64,000 nt of DNA, taken from assembly GCF_029264495.1 (NCBI RefSeq), contig NZ_JARIBH010000076.1:16822-80821 (forward strand), in the 5' to 3' direction. This DNA comes from Peptacetobacter sp. (GTDB taxonomy: Bacteria; Bacillota; Clostridia; Peptostreptococcales; Peptostreptococcaceae). The notes beneath the pieces were generated by a model. The model had not been told where the DNA came from, did not search any database, and worked only from the letters and a program-made list of their open reading frames with translations. The translations under genes were made by a program, and so were the position numbers. Within the stretch, counting starts at the first letter, position 1, and every line of letters begins with the position of its first letter. Positions 31,528 to 42,603 of the stretch are shown here, piece by piece.

Positions 31528-32733
31528 TTACATATTTTTAAATACTTTATATATCCTATTCATACATTCTTCTATTACTTTTCTAGAACAAGCGATATTT
31601 ATTCTTTCAAAACCGCTTCCTTCTTCTCCAAACATTGTTCCTTCATCAAAAATAAGTCCTGCTTCTTCAAGCATTTTTGTTTCAAGTTCTTCAGCAGAAA
31701 TTCCATATTCATTAAAATCTAACCACATTAAATATGTTCCTTCTGTAGGTATTACTTTTATTTTAGGAAGTTTTCTTTTTACAAAATCTTTTACAAACTC
31801 TACATTAGAATCTAAATATTCATTTAATTCATTCAACCAATCTTCACTTTCATCATATGCTGCTATTATTGCTTCTATTGAAAATGGATTTGGATTACTT
31901 TGAGCTGCACATCTTGAAACTTCTTCTAACCATTTTTCTCTAAGTTCGTTAGTATTTATTATTATATTAGACATTTGCATTCCAGCAAGATTAAATGTTT
32001 TACTTGGAGCTAAACAAGTAACTATATTTTCTTTATACTCTGGACACAATTTTTGTAAATTTATATGTTTATTACCTTTTCTTATTAAGTCATTATGTAT
32101 TTCATCTGCTATTATAAAAACATTATTTTTTTTGCATATTTCAACAACCTTTTTTAATTCTTCTTCTTTCCAAACTCTACCAACTGGATTATGAGGAGAA
32201 CAAAGTATCATAAGCTTATTATTTGGATTAGATGCTTTTTCTTCTAAATCTTCAAAGTCCATTGAATATTTTCCTTCTTTATATATAAGAGGATTATTTA
32301 TAACTTTTCTATTATTTTCTTTTATTTTATTTGTAAAAGGATAATAAACAGGTCTTTGTATTATTACTCCATCATTTTCATTTGTTAATAATCTTATAAG
32401 TATAGATATTGCTGGAACTACACCTCCACTAAACATAATAGATTCTTTTTCTAGTTCCCAATCAAATCTTCTTTTGTACCAATTCAAAATAGCATTATAA
32501 AATCTATCTATCTCTCTTGTACTATATCCAAATATTTTCCTATCTGCTACATTGTGTATAGATTTAATTATAGGTTCTGCTACTTCAAAATCCATATCTG
32601 CAACCCACATAGGTATTGAGTCTTCCTTTGCTCTTGGAAATGACTTATCTAAATTATCCCATTTTATACAGTTTGTATTTCTTCTTTCTACATATTTGTC
32701 GAAATCATATTTTCCCATTTTCCCATCTCCCAA
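31528..32733 (-). CDS. PatB/MalY-type PLP-dependent aminotransferase / C-S lyase
   Basis: 'IPMWVADMDFEVAEPI', 'LCSPHNPVGRVWKEEEL', 'DEIHNDLI', 'APSKTFNLAGMQMSNIII'. Confidence 0.92.
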   Translation of the reverse strand: MGDGKMGKYDFDKYVERRNTNCIKWDNLDKSFPRAKEDSIPMWVADMDFEVAEPIIKSIHNVADRKIFGYSTREIDRFYNAILNWYKRRFDWELEKESIMFSGGVVPAISILIRLLTNENDGVIIQRPVYYPFTNKIKENNRKVINNPLIYKEGKYSMDFEDLEEKASNPNNKLMILCSPHNPVGRVWKEEELKKVVEICKKNNVFIIADEIHNDLIRKGNKHINLQKLCPEYKENIVTCLAPSKTFNLAGMQMSNIIINTNELREKWLEEVSRCAAQSNPNPFSIEAIIAAYDESEDWLNELNEYLDSNVEFVKDFVKRKLPKIKVIPTEGTYLMWLDFNEYGISAEELETKMLEEAGLIFDEGTMFGEEGSGFERINIACSRKVIEECMNRIYKVFKNM

Positions 32734-32910
32734 CTTAAATATTAAATTTATAAATCTTTTTTCTTTTACCCTATTATATTATAATCCATTTTTACTACTT
32801 ATGTTAATATTTTTCAAAATTTTTTATATATTAAAAATTTATATAAAATAATAAATCTATCTTCCATATATAAAAATAATCTATCTAAATTTTATAATTT
32901 TCTATACAAA

Positions 32911-32940
32911 AAAGTCGTCAATAATTTTTGACGACTTAAT
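32911..32940. terminator. Rho-independent terminator
   Basis: AAGTCGTCAA-taatt-TTTGACGACTT. Confidence 0.7.
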
Positions 32941-32975
32941 GTTTTATTTATATATTTTTATCTATACTATCAATA

Positions 32976-33854
32976 TTAATTATCACTAATTTTTTCCGAT
33001 GAATCTAATTTTTTATTATATATAAACATATATAACGCTGCTGTGAATATTATAAAATATCCTACTATACTCCATTTATCTGGATAAACTCCAAAAATAA
33101 ATATACTCAATATAGCTGAGAATATAATATTAGTATAATCAAATATCGATATTTCTTTTGCTGGTGCATATCTATATGCTAAAGTTACTCCAAACTGTCC
33201 TATACTAGCAAAAATACCTGCTAAAATCATATATATAAATTGAGTTATTGTTATTGGTTCATATACCATTATTACTATAGGCAATATAGAAATCATAGAA
33301 AATACTGAGAAGAAAAATACTATTGTATAGTAATCTTCTTTTCCTCCAATAGCTCTAAGACAAGTATATGCTGATGCTGCAAACATTGCACCTAATATGC
33401 CTGCTATATAAGGTATTATTTGTATACTAAATGTTGGTTTAATAATAAATAACGCTCCAATAAATGCTATTATTATCATAGAAACTTGCTTTGAATTGAT
33501 TTTTTCTTTTAAGAAAATTGCACTCAAAATTACTACTAAGAAAGGACTTATTTTATTTAACATATTTGCATCAGATAGTATAAGTTTATCTATAGCATAA
33601 AAATTAAATATAACTCCCAATGTTCCAAATATTGATCTCCATAATAATAGCTTTCTATTTTCTTTTTTACCTACAAAACTTCCTTTATGTTTTATGATAA
33701 GATATAATGCTATTATTGTTGAAATGAGATTTCTAAAAAATACCTTCTGAAAACTCGGTAAATCTCCAGCTAGTTTAACAAAGGCAGACATTCCTGCAAA
33801 TCCTGCTGCAGATAAAATTATAAAAAATATCCCTTTTAATCTATTTGATTTCAT
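32976..33854 (-). CDS. DMT/EamA family transporter
   Basis: Ten TM helices, 'RNLISTIIALYLI', 'DANMLNKISPFLVVILSAIFLKEKI'. Confidence 0.88.
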   Translation of the reverse strand: MKSNRLKGIFFIILSAAGFAGMSAFVKLAGDLPSFQKVFFRNLISTIIALYLIIKHKGSFVGKKENRKLLLWRSIFGTLGVIFNFYAIDKLILSDANMLNKISPFLVVILSAIFLKEKINSKQVSMIIIAFIGALFIIKPTFSIQIIPYIAGILGAMFAASAYTCLRAIGGKEDYYTIVFFFSVFSMISILPIVIMVYEPITITQFIYMILAGIFASIGQFGVTLAYRYAPAKEISIFDYTNIIFSAILSIFIFGVYPDKWSIVGYFIIFTAALYMFIYNKKLDSSEKISDN

Positions 33855-34204
33855 AATTACCTCCTTTTTAAAATTAAATTTTAATATATTTAGTTATTAT
33901 TAAATATTTCTTTCTTTATTAGTTTATATTTATTATAATTAGCTGTCAAGTTAGTATAAATGTTGAAATATAAGCAATCCATTATATATATCGTTTTCAT
34001 TTAAAATTTATTTTTTTAAATTTTTATTTTTTTATTTATTAAATTCCTCTAAAAATACTCATTCTCTAAGTTTATATTATTTTAAAACTAGCTTAAATAG
34101 ATTTTTATATTTACTAAATTTTATTAAAATTTATATTCATACTAGATTATTTTTTAAATATATATTATAATTTTATAGCGTATTAAATTTAAGGAGGACG
34201 ATTT

Positions 34205-34549
34205 ATGACAATTGAAAGATTCGAAGGAACAGGTAGAATGAGTAGAGTTGTTAAACATGCCAATACTATTTATTTATGTGGTCAGACTTGTGCAGAAGGA
34301 GATATAATAGAACAAACTAAAGGTGTTCTTGCTAAAGTTGAAGATTTATTAGAAAATTATGGTTCTGATAAGAAAAATATACTTTCTGTTACTATATACT
34401 TAAGAGATATGAAAGACTTTGAAAAAATGAACTCTGTATGGGATGCTTGGGTTGAAGAAGGTCATGAACCAGCAAGAGCATGTGTTGAAGCTAGATTAGC
34501 TAGAGAACATCTTCTTGTTGAAATGAGCGTTGTTGCAGCAGAAAAATAA
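34205..34549 (+). CDS. RidA/YjgF family protein
   Basis: '[65 protein letters not shown]'. Confidence 0.92.
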   Translation: MTIERFEGTGRMSRVVKHANTIYLCGQTCAEGDIIEQTKGVLAKVEDLLENYGSDKKNILSVTIYLRDMKDFEKMNSVWDAWVEEGHEPARACVEARLAREHLLVEMSVVAAEK

Positions 34550-34732
34550 TCTTGTTAATAAAAGCGATTTATTTGAATATTTTAAGTTCATTTAAATTGC
34601 TTTTTATTTTTTATATTTAAAGGAAATTTTATTTTAATAAATTTCTATTTTTTTAAAATTTTACATAGCTCGACAAGTATGTTAAAATATTATAAAATAG
34701 AAGTATTATAATTAATTAAAGTAGGTGATTTA

Positions 34733-35368
34733 ATGGATACCAATTATACAATGCCTATATATCAAAAAATAGCACTTGATATAGCTAATAAGATATATAC
34801 TGGTGAAATAGAAGAAAATTCGATTTTATACGGACGTTCTGTTTTAGCTGGTAAATATAATGTCTCTCCAGAAACGGTTAGACGTTCAGTTAAAATACTT
34901 GAAGACATTGGAGTTGTTAAAAGTATTAAAGGAAAAGGTGTTATAGTACTTTCATCTACTAAAGCATCTTCTTTTATAAAAAAATATCAAGATCTTACTA
35001 ATATATCATCATATAAATCAGATTTATATGATCTTTTAGATGCAAAATCAAAAATTGAAGATAATATATTAGATACTATAAATAAGATTTTGGATTATTC
35101 TAATAGACTAGAAATTATAAATCCTCTTGTACCTGCACAGTTTGTTCTTACAAAAGAATGTAAGTATATTGGCCAAGATGCTGGTAAAACTAAATTTTGG
35201 CAAAATACTGGAGGTACAATTGTTGCTATAAAAAGAGATGATGAGCTTATAATATCACCTGGACCTTATATAGAATTTATGGAGGGTGATACTCTTCTTG
35301 TCGTTGGTGATAAGCATATATTTAATTCTGTACCTATGTTTTTATATGGACAAGACGAAAAAAAATAA
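34733..35368 (+). CDS. GntR wHTH fused to RCK_C (TrkA-C) domain regulator, BusR-like
   Basis: N-terminal 'YQKIALDIANKIYTGEIEENSILYGRSVLAGKYNVSPETVRRSVKILEDIGVV' and C-terminal 'IGQDAGKTKFWQNTGGTIVAIKRDDELIISPGPYIEFMEGDTLLVVGD'. Confidence 0.88.
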   Translation: MDTNYTMPIYQKIALDIANKIYTGEIEENSILYGRSVLAGKYNVSPETVRRSVKILEDIGVVKSIKGKGVIVLSSTKASSFIKKYQDLTNISSYKSDLYDLLDAKSKIEDNILDTINKILDYSNRLEIINPLVPAQFVLTKECKYIGQDAGKTKFWQNTGGTIVAIKRDDELIISPGPYIEFMEGDTLLVVGDKHIFNSVPMFLYGQDEKK

Positions 35369-35400
35369 TTTTATAATAATATCCGTTTGATTAAAATTAA

Positions 35401-35440
35401 TAAAAGGACTTAAATTAAAATCTAATTTAGTCCTTTTTAT
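35401..35440. terminator. Rho-independent terminator
   Basis: AAAAGGACTTAAATT...AATTTAGTCCTTTTT. Confidence 0.7.
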
Positions 35441-35445
35441 ATTTT

Positions 35446-36153
35446 TTATATTATTTTATTTTCTATAAAATCTATGGCCTCATCTGAACTTTCAAACTTA
35501 GCTAATAATATTTCTTCTACTTCACTAGGTGCATTTTTTATTAAATCAGGAATCATTATAGGATTCATTCCAGCTAAATCAGCTGCAATTATTCCTTTTG
35601 GAGAATCTTCAAATGCTATACAATTATTATAGTTTACCTTTAACTCATCACATGCTTTTATATATATTTGTGGATCTGGTTTAGATTTTGTAACCATATC
35701 TCCACATATTATAATATCAAAATATTTTTCTATACCAACTTTTTTTATTTTATCCATTGCAAATGCTCTACTTGATGATGTAGCTACAGCCATTTTTATT
35801 TTATTATTTTTTAGGTATTCTAATATATTTTTTAATCCCTTTTTTATAGGTATCCCATTTTTTTCCATATATAATGAAGAAACTTCTCTATATCTTTCCG
35901 TAAATTTATCAAATTCAAATTCTTCTCCATATTTTTCTCTAAAGTATTCTTTTCTTTGATTATGGTTCATTCCTAATGTATTAAATATATTATCACCAAA
36001 GTTTTCAAATCCCATCTCTTTTCCAACAATATCCCAAGAATATTTAATTATCCATTCTGTATTAAATATCAATCCATCCATATCAAATACTACTGCTTCT
36101 AGATTTTTTCTTAAAGTTTTTGCTTTTATTTCATTAAATTCATTTATTTCCAT
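35446..36153 (-). CDS. HAD family phosphatase (beta-phosphoglucomutase-like)
   Basis: 'AVVFDMDGLIFNTE', 'VATSSSR', 'KPDPQIYIKAC', 'AFEDSPKGIIAADLAGM'. Confidence 0.92.
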   Translation of the reverse strand: MEINEFNEIKAKTLRKNLEAVVFDMDGLIFNTEWIIKYSWDIVGKEMGFENFGDNIFNTLGMNHNQRKEYFREKYGEEFEFDKFTERYREVSSLYMEKNGIPIKKGLKNILEYLKNNKIKMAVATSSSRAFAMDKIKKVGIEKYFDIIICGDMVTKSKPDPQIYIKACDELKVNYNNCIAFEDSPKGIIAADLAGMNPIMIPDLIKNAPSEVEEILLAKFESSDEAIDFIENKII

Positions 36154-36245
36154 CTTATTCTCCCCTTTATTTTTCTTATCTCAATTTTATTATATATTTA
36201 AATCATCATAAAATACATCATTTTATATAATTTTTACAAATTAAA

Positions 36246-36280
36246 AACCAGTAGAGTTCCCAAGTTCTACTGGTTTTATG
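36246..36280 (-). terminator. Rho-independent terminator
   Basis: AAAACCAGTAGA...TCTACTGGTTTT. Confidence 0.7.
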
Positions 36281-36377
36281 GTTAGTGAATCATTTTTATT
36301 TTTAAATTTACCAAACTTTTAAATTGATAAATTTTTAAACGTTTTAAATATATTTATTATATTCTTATTTTACAAAT

Positions 36378-38003
36378 TTATTCTATATATGTTCCATTTG
36401 CTTTTTCTCTATTTTTTATAAATGCTAATACTCCTATTACTGATAGAAGACCTAGTCCTAAAGATATATATACATTTTTTGTAAATCCAGCTATTATATA
36501 TGTTATAAAAGATATAATAGCTACTATTGAGGCATATGGTATCTGTGTTGAAACGTGATTTACATGGTCGCTTTGTGATCCTGCTGATGCCATTATTGTT
36601 GTATCAGAAATTGGTGAACAGTGATCTCCACATACAGCACCTGCCATACAAGCTGATATAGATATTATCATCATTTCATGATTATTTGCAAAAACTCCAA
36701 CAACTATTGGTATAAGTATTCCGAAAGTACCCCAAGATGTTCCAGTTGCAAATGCTAAAAAACAACCTACTATAAATATAACTGCTGGTAGGAAATTCAT
36801 TAATGATTTTGCATTTCCTTTCATTATAGCTTCTACAAATGGTGCTGCCCCTAAGCTATCAGTCATAGCTTTTAAAGTCCACGCAAATGTTAATATCATT
36901 ATTGCTGGTACCATAGATTTAAATCCTTCAGGTATACAATCCATACATTCTTTAAATGTTAAAACTTTTCTAGAAACATAAAGTATTATTGTAACAACTA
37001 ATGCAAAGAAACTTCCTAATGCTAAGCCAACAGAGGCATCTGCTTTTGAAAATGCTGTTACTATGTTAACACCACTAAAATATCCACCTGTATATACCAT
37101 ACCTATGACACAAAATACTATAAGAGATGCTATTGGAACTATTAAATCTATAACATGTCCATTATTATTTTCTTTTATTTCTTCATTATAAGCGTATGGT
37201 CTAGCTCCTGTAGTAAATAAATCACCTTTTTTTGCATTATCTTCATGAACTTTCATAGGTCCAAAATCTACTTTTAAAAGAACTATTCCTAACATCATTA
37301 TAATAGTAAATAATGCATAGAAATTGTATGGTATAGCTTGAACAAATATTGATAAACCATCTTCTCCTGGTACAAATCCTGTTACTGCCGCAGCCCATGA
37401 TGATATAGGTGCTATTATACAAATTGGTGCAGCTGTTGAATCTATTAAATATGCTAATTTCGCTCTAGATACATTGTGTTTATCAGTTATCGGTCTCATA
37501 ACACTTCCTACTGTTAGACAGTTGAAATAATCATCTATAAATATCAAACATCCTAATATTATTGTTGTTATCTGAGCTCCTACTCTTGTTTTTATATGTT
37601 TACTTGCCCATCTTCCAAATGCAGCAGATCCACCTGCTCTATTCATTAAACTTACCATAGCTCCTAATATGACTAAGAATATTAATATCCCTACATTATA
37701 AGGATTAGATAAAACTTTTATTATTCCGTCATTTAATACATGAGTTAATGTTTTCTCTACATTACCTCCACCATAGAATATACCACCTACTAAAATACCT
37801 ACAAACAATGAACTATATACTTCTTTTGTTATAAGTGCTAATGATATAGCTACTACTGGTGGAACTAGTGCCCATGCTGTTGCATATAAACTTGGTACAT
37901 ATTCACTTGTTGTATTCCCTTCTGCAAATACTACCACTGTCATTGTCATTATAATCATTATGCATATCGATAAAATGCTAAATAATCTTTTAAAATTCCT
38001 CAT
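36378..38003 (-). CDS. NhaC family Na+/H+ antiporter-like transporter (probable lysine transporter)
   Basis: NhaC features 'FIDDYFNCLTVGSVMRPITDKHNVSRAKLAYLIDSTAAPICIIAPISSW', 'GAVCGDHCSPISDTTIMAS'; preceded by a lysine riboswitch. Confidence 0.9.
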   Translation of the reverse strand: MRNFKRLFSILSICIMIIMTMTVVVFAEGNTTSEYVPSLYATAWALVPPVVAISLALITKEVYSSLFVGILVGGIFYGGGNVEKTLTHVLNDGIIKVLSNPYNVGILIFLVILGAMVSLMNRAGGSAAFGRWASKHIKTRVGAQITTIILGCLIFIDDYFNCLTVGSVMRPITDKHNVSRAKLAYLIDSTAAPICIIAPISSWAAAVTGFVPGEDGLSIFVQAIPYNFYALFTIIMMLGIVLLKVDFGPMKVHEDNAKKGDLFTTGARPYAYNEEIKENNNGHVIDLIVPIASLIVFCVIGMVYTGGYFSGVNIVTAFSKADASVGLALGSFFALVVTIILYVSRKVLTFKECMDCIPEGFKSMVPAIMILTFAWTLKAMTDSLGAAPFVEAIMKGNAKSLMNFLPAVIFIVGCFLAFATGTSWGTFGILIPIVVGVFANNHEMMIISISACMAGAVCGDHCSPISDTTIMASAGSQSDHVNHVSTQIPYASIVAIISFITYIIAGFTKNVYISLGLGLLSVIGVLAFIKNREKANGTYIE

Positions 38004-38030
38004 TTTCTACTTTCCTCCCTTTTTAAATAA

Positions 38031-38080
38031 TAAAAAAACCATAAATGATATATCACAAAGAATATAGCATTTATGGCTGT
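38031..38080 (-). terminator. Terminator of the lysine riboswitch
   Basis: Minus strand GCCATAAATG...CATTTATGGTTTTTTTATT. Confidence 0.75.
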
Positions 38081-38107
38081 ATTTTACTAAATAAAAAAAG
38101 AATCTAT

Positions 38108-38272
38108 TTTTATAACCAAGATAGCGCTCCACTCATTGTGACAGTGCATCGCATATTTTACGATGCCCCAGAACAGACTTTGGTGCAAAATCTGAACTTC
38201 GGCGACATTTCCTTTCAATACTAACAGCTGCCCTGCTATAGTTAGTACATACTAATAAATATCGCGCCTCTA
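38108..38272 (-). promoter_or_regulatory. Lysine riboswitch (L box)
   Basis: Minus strand: GAGGCGCGATATTTATTAGTATGTACTAAC...GCTGTTAGTATTGAAAGGAAATGTCGCCGAAG...CTGGGGCATCG...CAATGAGTGGAGCGCTATCTTGG, matching the lysine aptamer core. Confidence 0.93.
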
Positions 38273-38310
38273 TCATTTTACGATAATATTAAGTTTATGC
38301 AATTACTTTA

Positions 38311-39255
38311 TCATTTTAATTTTATACTGTCAATAGAAAAATATAAATTTTCTATCATTTCTTTTGACGATGGTTTTGTTCCTATTGTCATTACAGCACC
38401 TACAGACATTGCAGTTGCTAGTTTAGCTGTCTTTTCAAAATTTAATTTATTACCTATACCATAAATTAATCCTGCCATAAGTGCATCTCCTGCACCAACA
38501 GTAGAATGTGTCTTAACTTTTGGAGATATACATAAATATGTATCTTCTTTTGTAGTGAACATCGCTCCTTTTTCTGCCATAGAAACTACAACATATTTAA
38601 TTCCCTTTTTTATAAATTCATTCGAAATTTCTAAAATTTCTTTTTCTGAAATATCGTCTTTTTTATATACTTTTTTTAATTCTTTTAATTTTATTTTTAA
38701 TATTTCTGGTTTTTCCATTAATACATCATCTAAAATTTCTCCTGAAGAATCTATCGCAACCTTAGCCCCTCTTTCATGAGCTAGATTTATTATTTTTTTG
38801 AATAAATCAGATTCTATTCCTTGAGATATTTTACCAGATAACACAAATAATGTATCTTCTGTTGCATAACTATCTATTTTTATCATCATTTCATTTATCC
38901 GATCTAATGATATTTCAGGACCTATACCATTTAATTCTGTAATATTTCCATTTTTTTCAATTATTTTTGTATTTATTCTTGTTTCTCCATATATATAGGT
39001 AAAATCATTTTTAATTTGTAAATTATTTATCATATCTTTAAAAATATTTCCTATTCTTCCACCTATAAATCCAAGAATTACAGGATTTTCTGATAATACT
39101 TTTAAATTTTTAGCTACATTTATTCCTTTTCCACCTGCATCTATTTCCATATGTTCCACTCTATTAATTCCAGTATATTTATAATTATTTATATCTATAG
39201 TTTGGTCAATTGCAGGATTAAAAGATATTGTTATAATCATATTTTTCTCCTTCAT
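38311..39255 (-). CDS. PfkB family 1-phosphofructokinase-like kinase
   Basis: 'NPAIDQTIDINNY', 'DAGGKGINVAKNLKVL', 'KTHSTVGAGDALMAGLIYG'. Confidence 0.92.
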   Translation of the reverse strand: MKEKNMIITISFNPAIDQTIDINNYKYTGINRVEHMEIDAGGKGINVAKNLKVLSENPVILGFIGGRIGNIFKDMINNLQIKNDFTYIYGETRINTKIIEKNGNITELNGIGPEISLDRINEMMIKIDSYATEDTLFVLSGKISQGIESDLFKKIINLAHERGAKVAIDSSGEILDDVLMEKPEILKIKLKELKKVYKKDDISEKEILEISNEFIKKGIKYVVVSMAEKGAMFTTKEDTYLCISPKVKTHSTVGAGDALMAGLIYGIGNKLNFEKTAKLATAMSVGAVMTIGTKPSSKEMIENLYFSIDSIKLK

Positions 39256-39397
39256 AACTTATTTCTATTAAGTATAAGTATAACATATTTTTACAAAATA
39301 AAAAATTTTAAAATAATTATAATAGCATAAATTCTTTGTAGTATAAATTCTTTTAAAAAAATAATAGAGAAAATAATTTTCCTCTATTATTTTAAAT

Positions 39398-40774
39398 TTA
39401 TTTTATAGATAACGGTTTAGCCTTTATAATATATCCTATCATTAATATTGCTCCAATTAACCATGATATTGGATAAAGTATATAAACGTTGTCTATTCTT
39501 GTCATAGGTATAACATATAAAATACAAATTACTCTAAATAAACATAATGATACTAAAAGAACTATCATTGGTGGAATTGACTTTCCTACACCTCTTACTG
39601 TTCCTGCAAGAGAATGTAGTATAGCTAACAGTACATAGAATGGGCAGAAATATTTCATAGCTACAACACCTGCTTTTATAACTTCTGTGTCTTGACTAAA
39701 CATGTGTATAACATCACTTGGATTTTTTAGTAAAACAGCTCCTATTACTACTGTATATACTATACTCATAATTAAAGTTATCCACATACCTTTTTTTACT
39801 CTATCCATCTTGCCTGCTCCATAGTTTTGCCCTGTAAATGTAGTACTTGCCATACTAAAACTTAATACAGGTAAAATATTAAATCCATCTACCTTTAAAT
39901 ATGCTCCAAATCCTGCCATTGCTACTGGTCCAAATATATTTACACTAGATTGTATTAATACATTAGAAAGTGATACCACCATATTTTGTATTCCCCGTGG
40001 TAACCCTATTTTAATTAATTTTATTGCCATATCTTTATGAATTTTAATTTTAGAAATAATTACTTTGTAATCCTCTGAAACTCTTATCAAATATAATAGT
40101 GTTATTAGACATGCTATTGCTTGACTTATATTTGTTGCAATTGCTGCTCCTGAAACTCCAAGTTTTAATGTTTTTATAAATAATAAATCAAATAAAATAT
40201 TTATTCCAGAAGCTATTCCTAAATATAATAATGATCTCTTTGAGTTTCCTACCGAATTTAAAATACCTGCCTCCATATTATAAATAACATTAAAAATTAA
40301 TCCTATTGAGTATAGTCTTAGATATTTTACTGATTCAACCATAACTTCATTAGGAGTATGCATTAATTTTAATAATTGTGGTGTGAAAATAAATCCTAAT
40401 ATAGATAATATTGCACCTAGTACAATAGAAATTGATATCGATGTATGAACTGATAATTGAATATCTCTCTTATTTTTTGATCCTATTGCTTGTGAAACTA
40501 TTACTCCTGATCCAACAGATATACCTTGACTAAATGCAATTAATAAATATATTATTGATGAACTTGATCCGACTGCTGCCAAAGCATTACTTCCTACATA
40601 ATTCCCAACTATTATAGAATCTACTGTATTGTACATCTGCTGTAATAAATTACCCAATATAAGCGGTATAGAAAATATTAAAATTGTCTTAAAAATACTA
40701 CCTTCTGTCATTGTATTTTTAGATAATTTACAGGTCTCTTCATCGCATAAATTTTCTTTTTTGTTTAACTCCAT
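39398..40774 (-). CDS. MATE family efflux transporter
   Basis: 'LQQMYNTVDSIIVGNYVGSNALAAVGSSSSI', 'LGVSGAAIATNISQAIACL'. Confidence 0.93.
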   Translation of the reverse strand: MELNKKENLCDEETCKLSKNTMTEGSIFKTILIFSIPLILGNLLQQMYNTVDSIIVGNYVGSNALAAVGSSSSIIYLLIAFSQGISVGSGVIVSQAIGSKNKRDIQLSVHTSISISIVLGAILSILGFIFTPQLLKLMHTPNEVMVESVKYLRLYSIGLIFNVIYNMEAGILNSVGNSKRSLLYLGIASGINILFDLLFIKTLKLGVSGAAIATNISQAIACLITLLYLIRVSEDYKVIISKIKIHKDMAIKLIKIGLPRGIQNMVVSLSNVLIQSSVNIFGPVAMAGFGAYLKVDGFNILPVLSFSMASTTFTGQNYGAGKMDRVKKGMWITLIMSIVYTVVIGAVLLKNPSDVIHMFSQDTEVIKAGVVAMKYFCPFYVLLAILHSLAGTVRGVGKSIPPMIVLLVSLCLFRVICILYVIPMTRIDNVYILYPISWLIGAILMIGYIIKAKPLSIK

Positions 40775-40855
40775 TTTAACCTCCTTAATATATTTTTACT
40801 AATCTTTATTTGTTATTGAAATATAAATTTTTCAATATATTTAACCAAAACATAT

Positions 40856-41644
40856 TTACTTAAAGTATTTTTTTATAATTTTACACCCTTTATTATAAAT
40901 TGAGAGTCTATGTTTTTTCCCTATATCTAAAAAATATCCTTCTCCATTATTTTTATTTACAATAACAAAAACTGTATTTTCTTTAATATAAGGATTTAAT
41001 ACATTCTCATAAACAATGAATTTTTTAGCTAAATTTTTTGTTTCATTTATAGAGTCGACATCTATATTATCTAAATATATAAATAAACATAAACAAAATG
41101 TCTTATTCTTTTCTATTTCATTAAATAATTCACTTTCTCTATTTACACAACTATTTATTCTTTTACTATCTACTAATCTAAAATAATATGTTATAGAATC
41201 TCTCATAAGATTGAATTTTTTCTTTTTATAATACATACCATCTTTTTTAAATTTGTTGCTATATAGCACTTTTTCAACATCTGATTTATTTACATTGTTT
41301 AATTTGTATAATTCTTTTCCTTTATACTCATTTTCCAATCTCAAAACTTCAAATTCTAATACTCTTTTATATGATTTAATACAAAAAATTAACCCAACGA
41401 TTAAACAGAGCAATGCCATTATTACTAATAAAAATAACAAATTTTTTGTTAATTTATTTTGTAAAATTGCAACTGATAATATAAAAATAAATGATAGTAT
41501 TTCTAGGAATAATCCTATAAACAAGATTTTTACTCCTTTTTTTATTTCAATATCGGATTCTTTATATGTATTTAAAAAATTATTATTTTTCATATATATT
41601 TCGACCTTCTTTTTGTCAGATTTTAAAACATAAAAAATTACCAT
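40856..41644 (-). CDS. Hypothetical membrane protein
   Basis: ORF with two adjacent TM segments; no family recognised. Confidence 0.6.
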   Translation of the reverse strand: MVIFYVLKSDKKKVEIYMKNNNFLNTYKESDIEIKKGVKILFIGLFLEILSFIFILSVAILQNKLTKNLLFLLVIMALLCLIVGLIFCIKSYKRVLEFEVLRLENEYKGKELYKLNNVNKSDVEKVLYSNKFKKDGMYYKKKKFNLMRDSITYYFRLVDSKRINSCVNRESELFNEIEKNKTFCLCLFIYLDNIDVDSINETKNLAKKFIVYENVLNPYIKENTVFVIVNKNNGEGYFLDIGKKHRLSIYNKGCKIIKKYFK

Positions 41645-41998
41645 TTTTTAATATATCATATTATTAATATTTTTAAAATACAGCTTCATTATATTTAAAA
41701 TTTTTTATGCTGTTGTAGAAAAAATTTTATAAATATCTATTTTTAAAATATATAAATTCATTTTTTTCAATAAATTACTTCATATATCAAAAGAAGATAA
41801 GTACATAAAATTTAAATTTTAAATATATTTATGTATATTTTGTTAAATTTATAAATAAAATAATGACGATATCCTTAAAACAATATATAATAGACTTATA
41901 AATAAATTATAAGTATTATTTCTATAAAATAAAAAATCCATATAATTTATTTATGTAAAATTGTATTTGTTTTGAATTTTATTCTGGAGGATTGTAAA

Positions 41999-42520
41999 AT
42001 GGGACTAATTGCAAATTATCAAGAAATTGAGACAAACGAACTTGATGAAATTATTGAAAGTATTGAATCTGAAGAAAATATTGATTTATCTACTAAAATA
42101 GACTTTTTATCTGAAAGTAGCACTCTAAATCAATATAATATGGATAAAATGTGGGACTCTCTAAATTTTCTCATTTCAGGAGAACGTTTCGAAGATTTAA
42201 CTTTTAAAAATTTAATATCTGATGCTGTATTTGGAAGTTGTCAATTTCCTGAAAATATATCTGATCAGTATCTTTCATTTGTAGCACCAGATACTGTTTG
42301 TGATATAGCAGATGAATTAAATGAAATAGATATAGACTCATATTTAGAAAAGTTTAATATGAATGAATTTGCTAAGAATAATATTTATCCTGAAATTTGG
42401 GAATATACTGATGAAAAAGATTTTATAAAATGTGATTTAAAAAAATGCTTTGAAGGATTAAAAGATTTTTATACTGAAATTGCTAAAAATGGAAATAGTG
42501 TTCTAGTTTCTATTGGTTAA
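41999..42520 (+). CDS. DUF1877 (YfbM-like) protein
   Basis: 'MGLIANYQEIETNELDEII...DKMWDSLNFLISG...CDIADELNEIDIDSYLEKFNM'; ATG at 41999 after TGGAGG. Confidence 0.75.
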   Translation: MGLIANYQEIETNELDEIIESIESEENIDLSTKIDFLSESSTLNQYNMDKMWDSLNFLISGERFEDLTFKNLISDAVFGSCQFPENISDQYLSFVAPDTVCDIADELNEIDIDSYLEKFNMNEFAKNNIYPEIWEYTDEKDFIKCDLKKCFEGLKDFYTEIAKNGNSVLVSIG

Positions 42521-42560
42521 ATTTTATGTAATTATTTTAAATTGTTATAGATTATAGAAA

Positions 42561-42594
42561 AAAGGAGATTGAATGATTACAATCTCCTTTTTTC
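42561..42594. terminator. Rho-independent terminator
   Basis: AAAAAAGGAGATTG...CAATCTCCTTTTTT. Confidence 0.8.
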
Positions 42595-42603
42595 TTATAT
42601 TTT

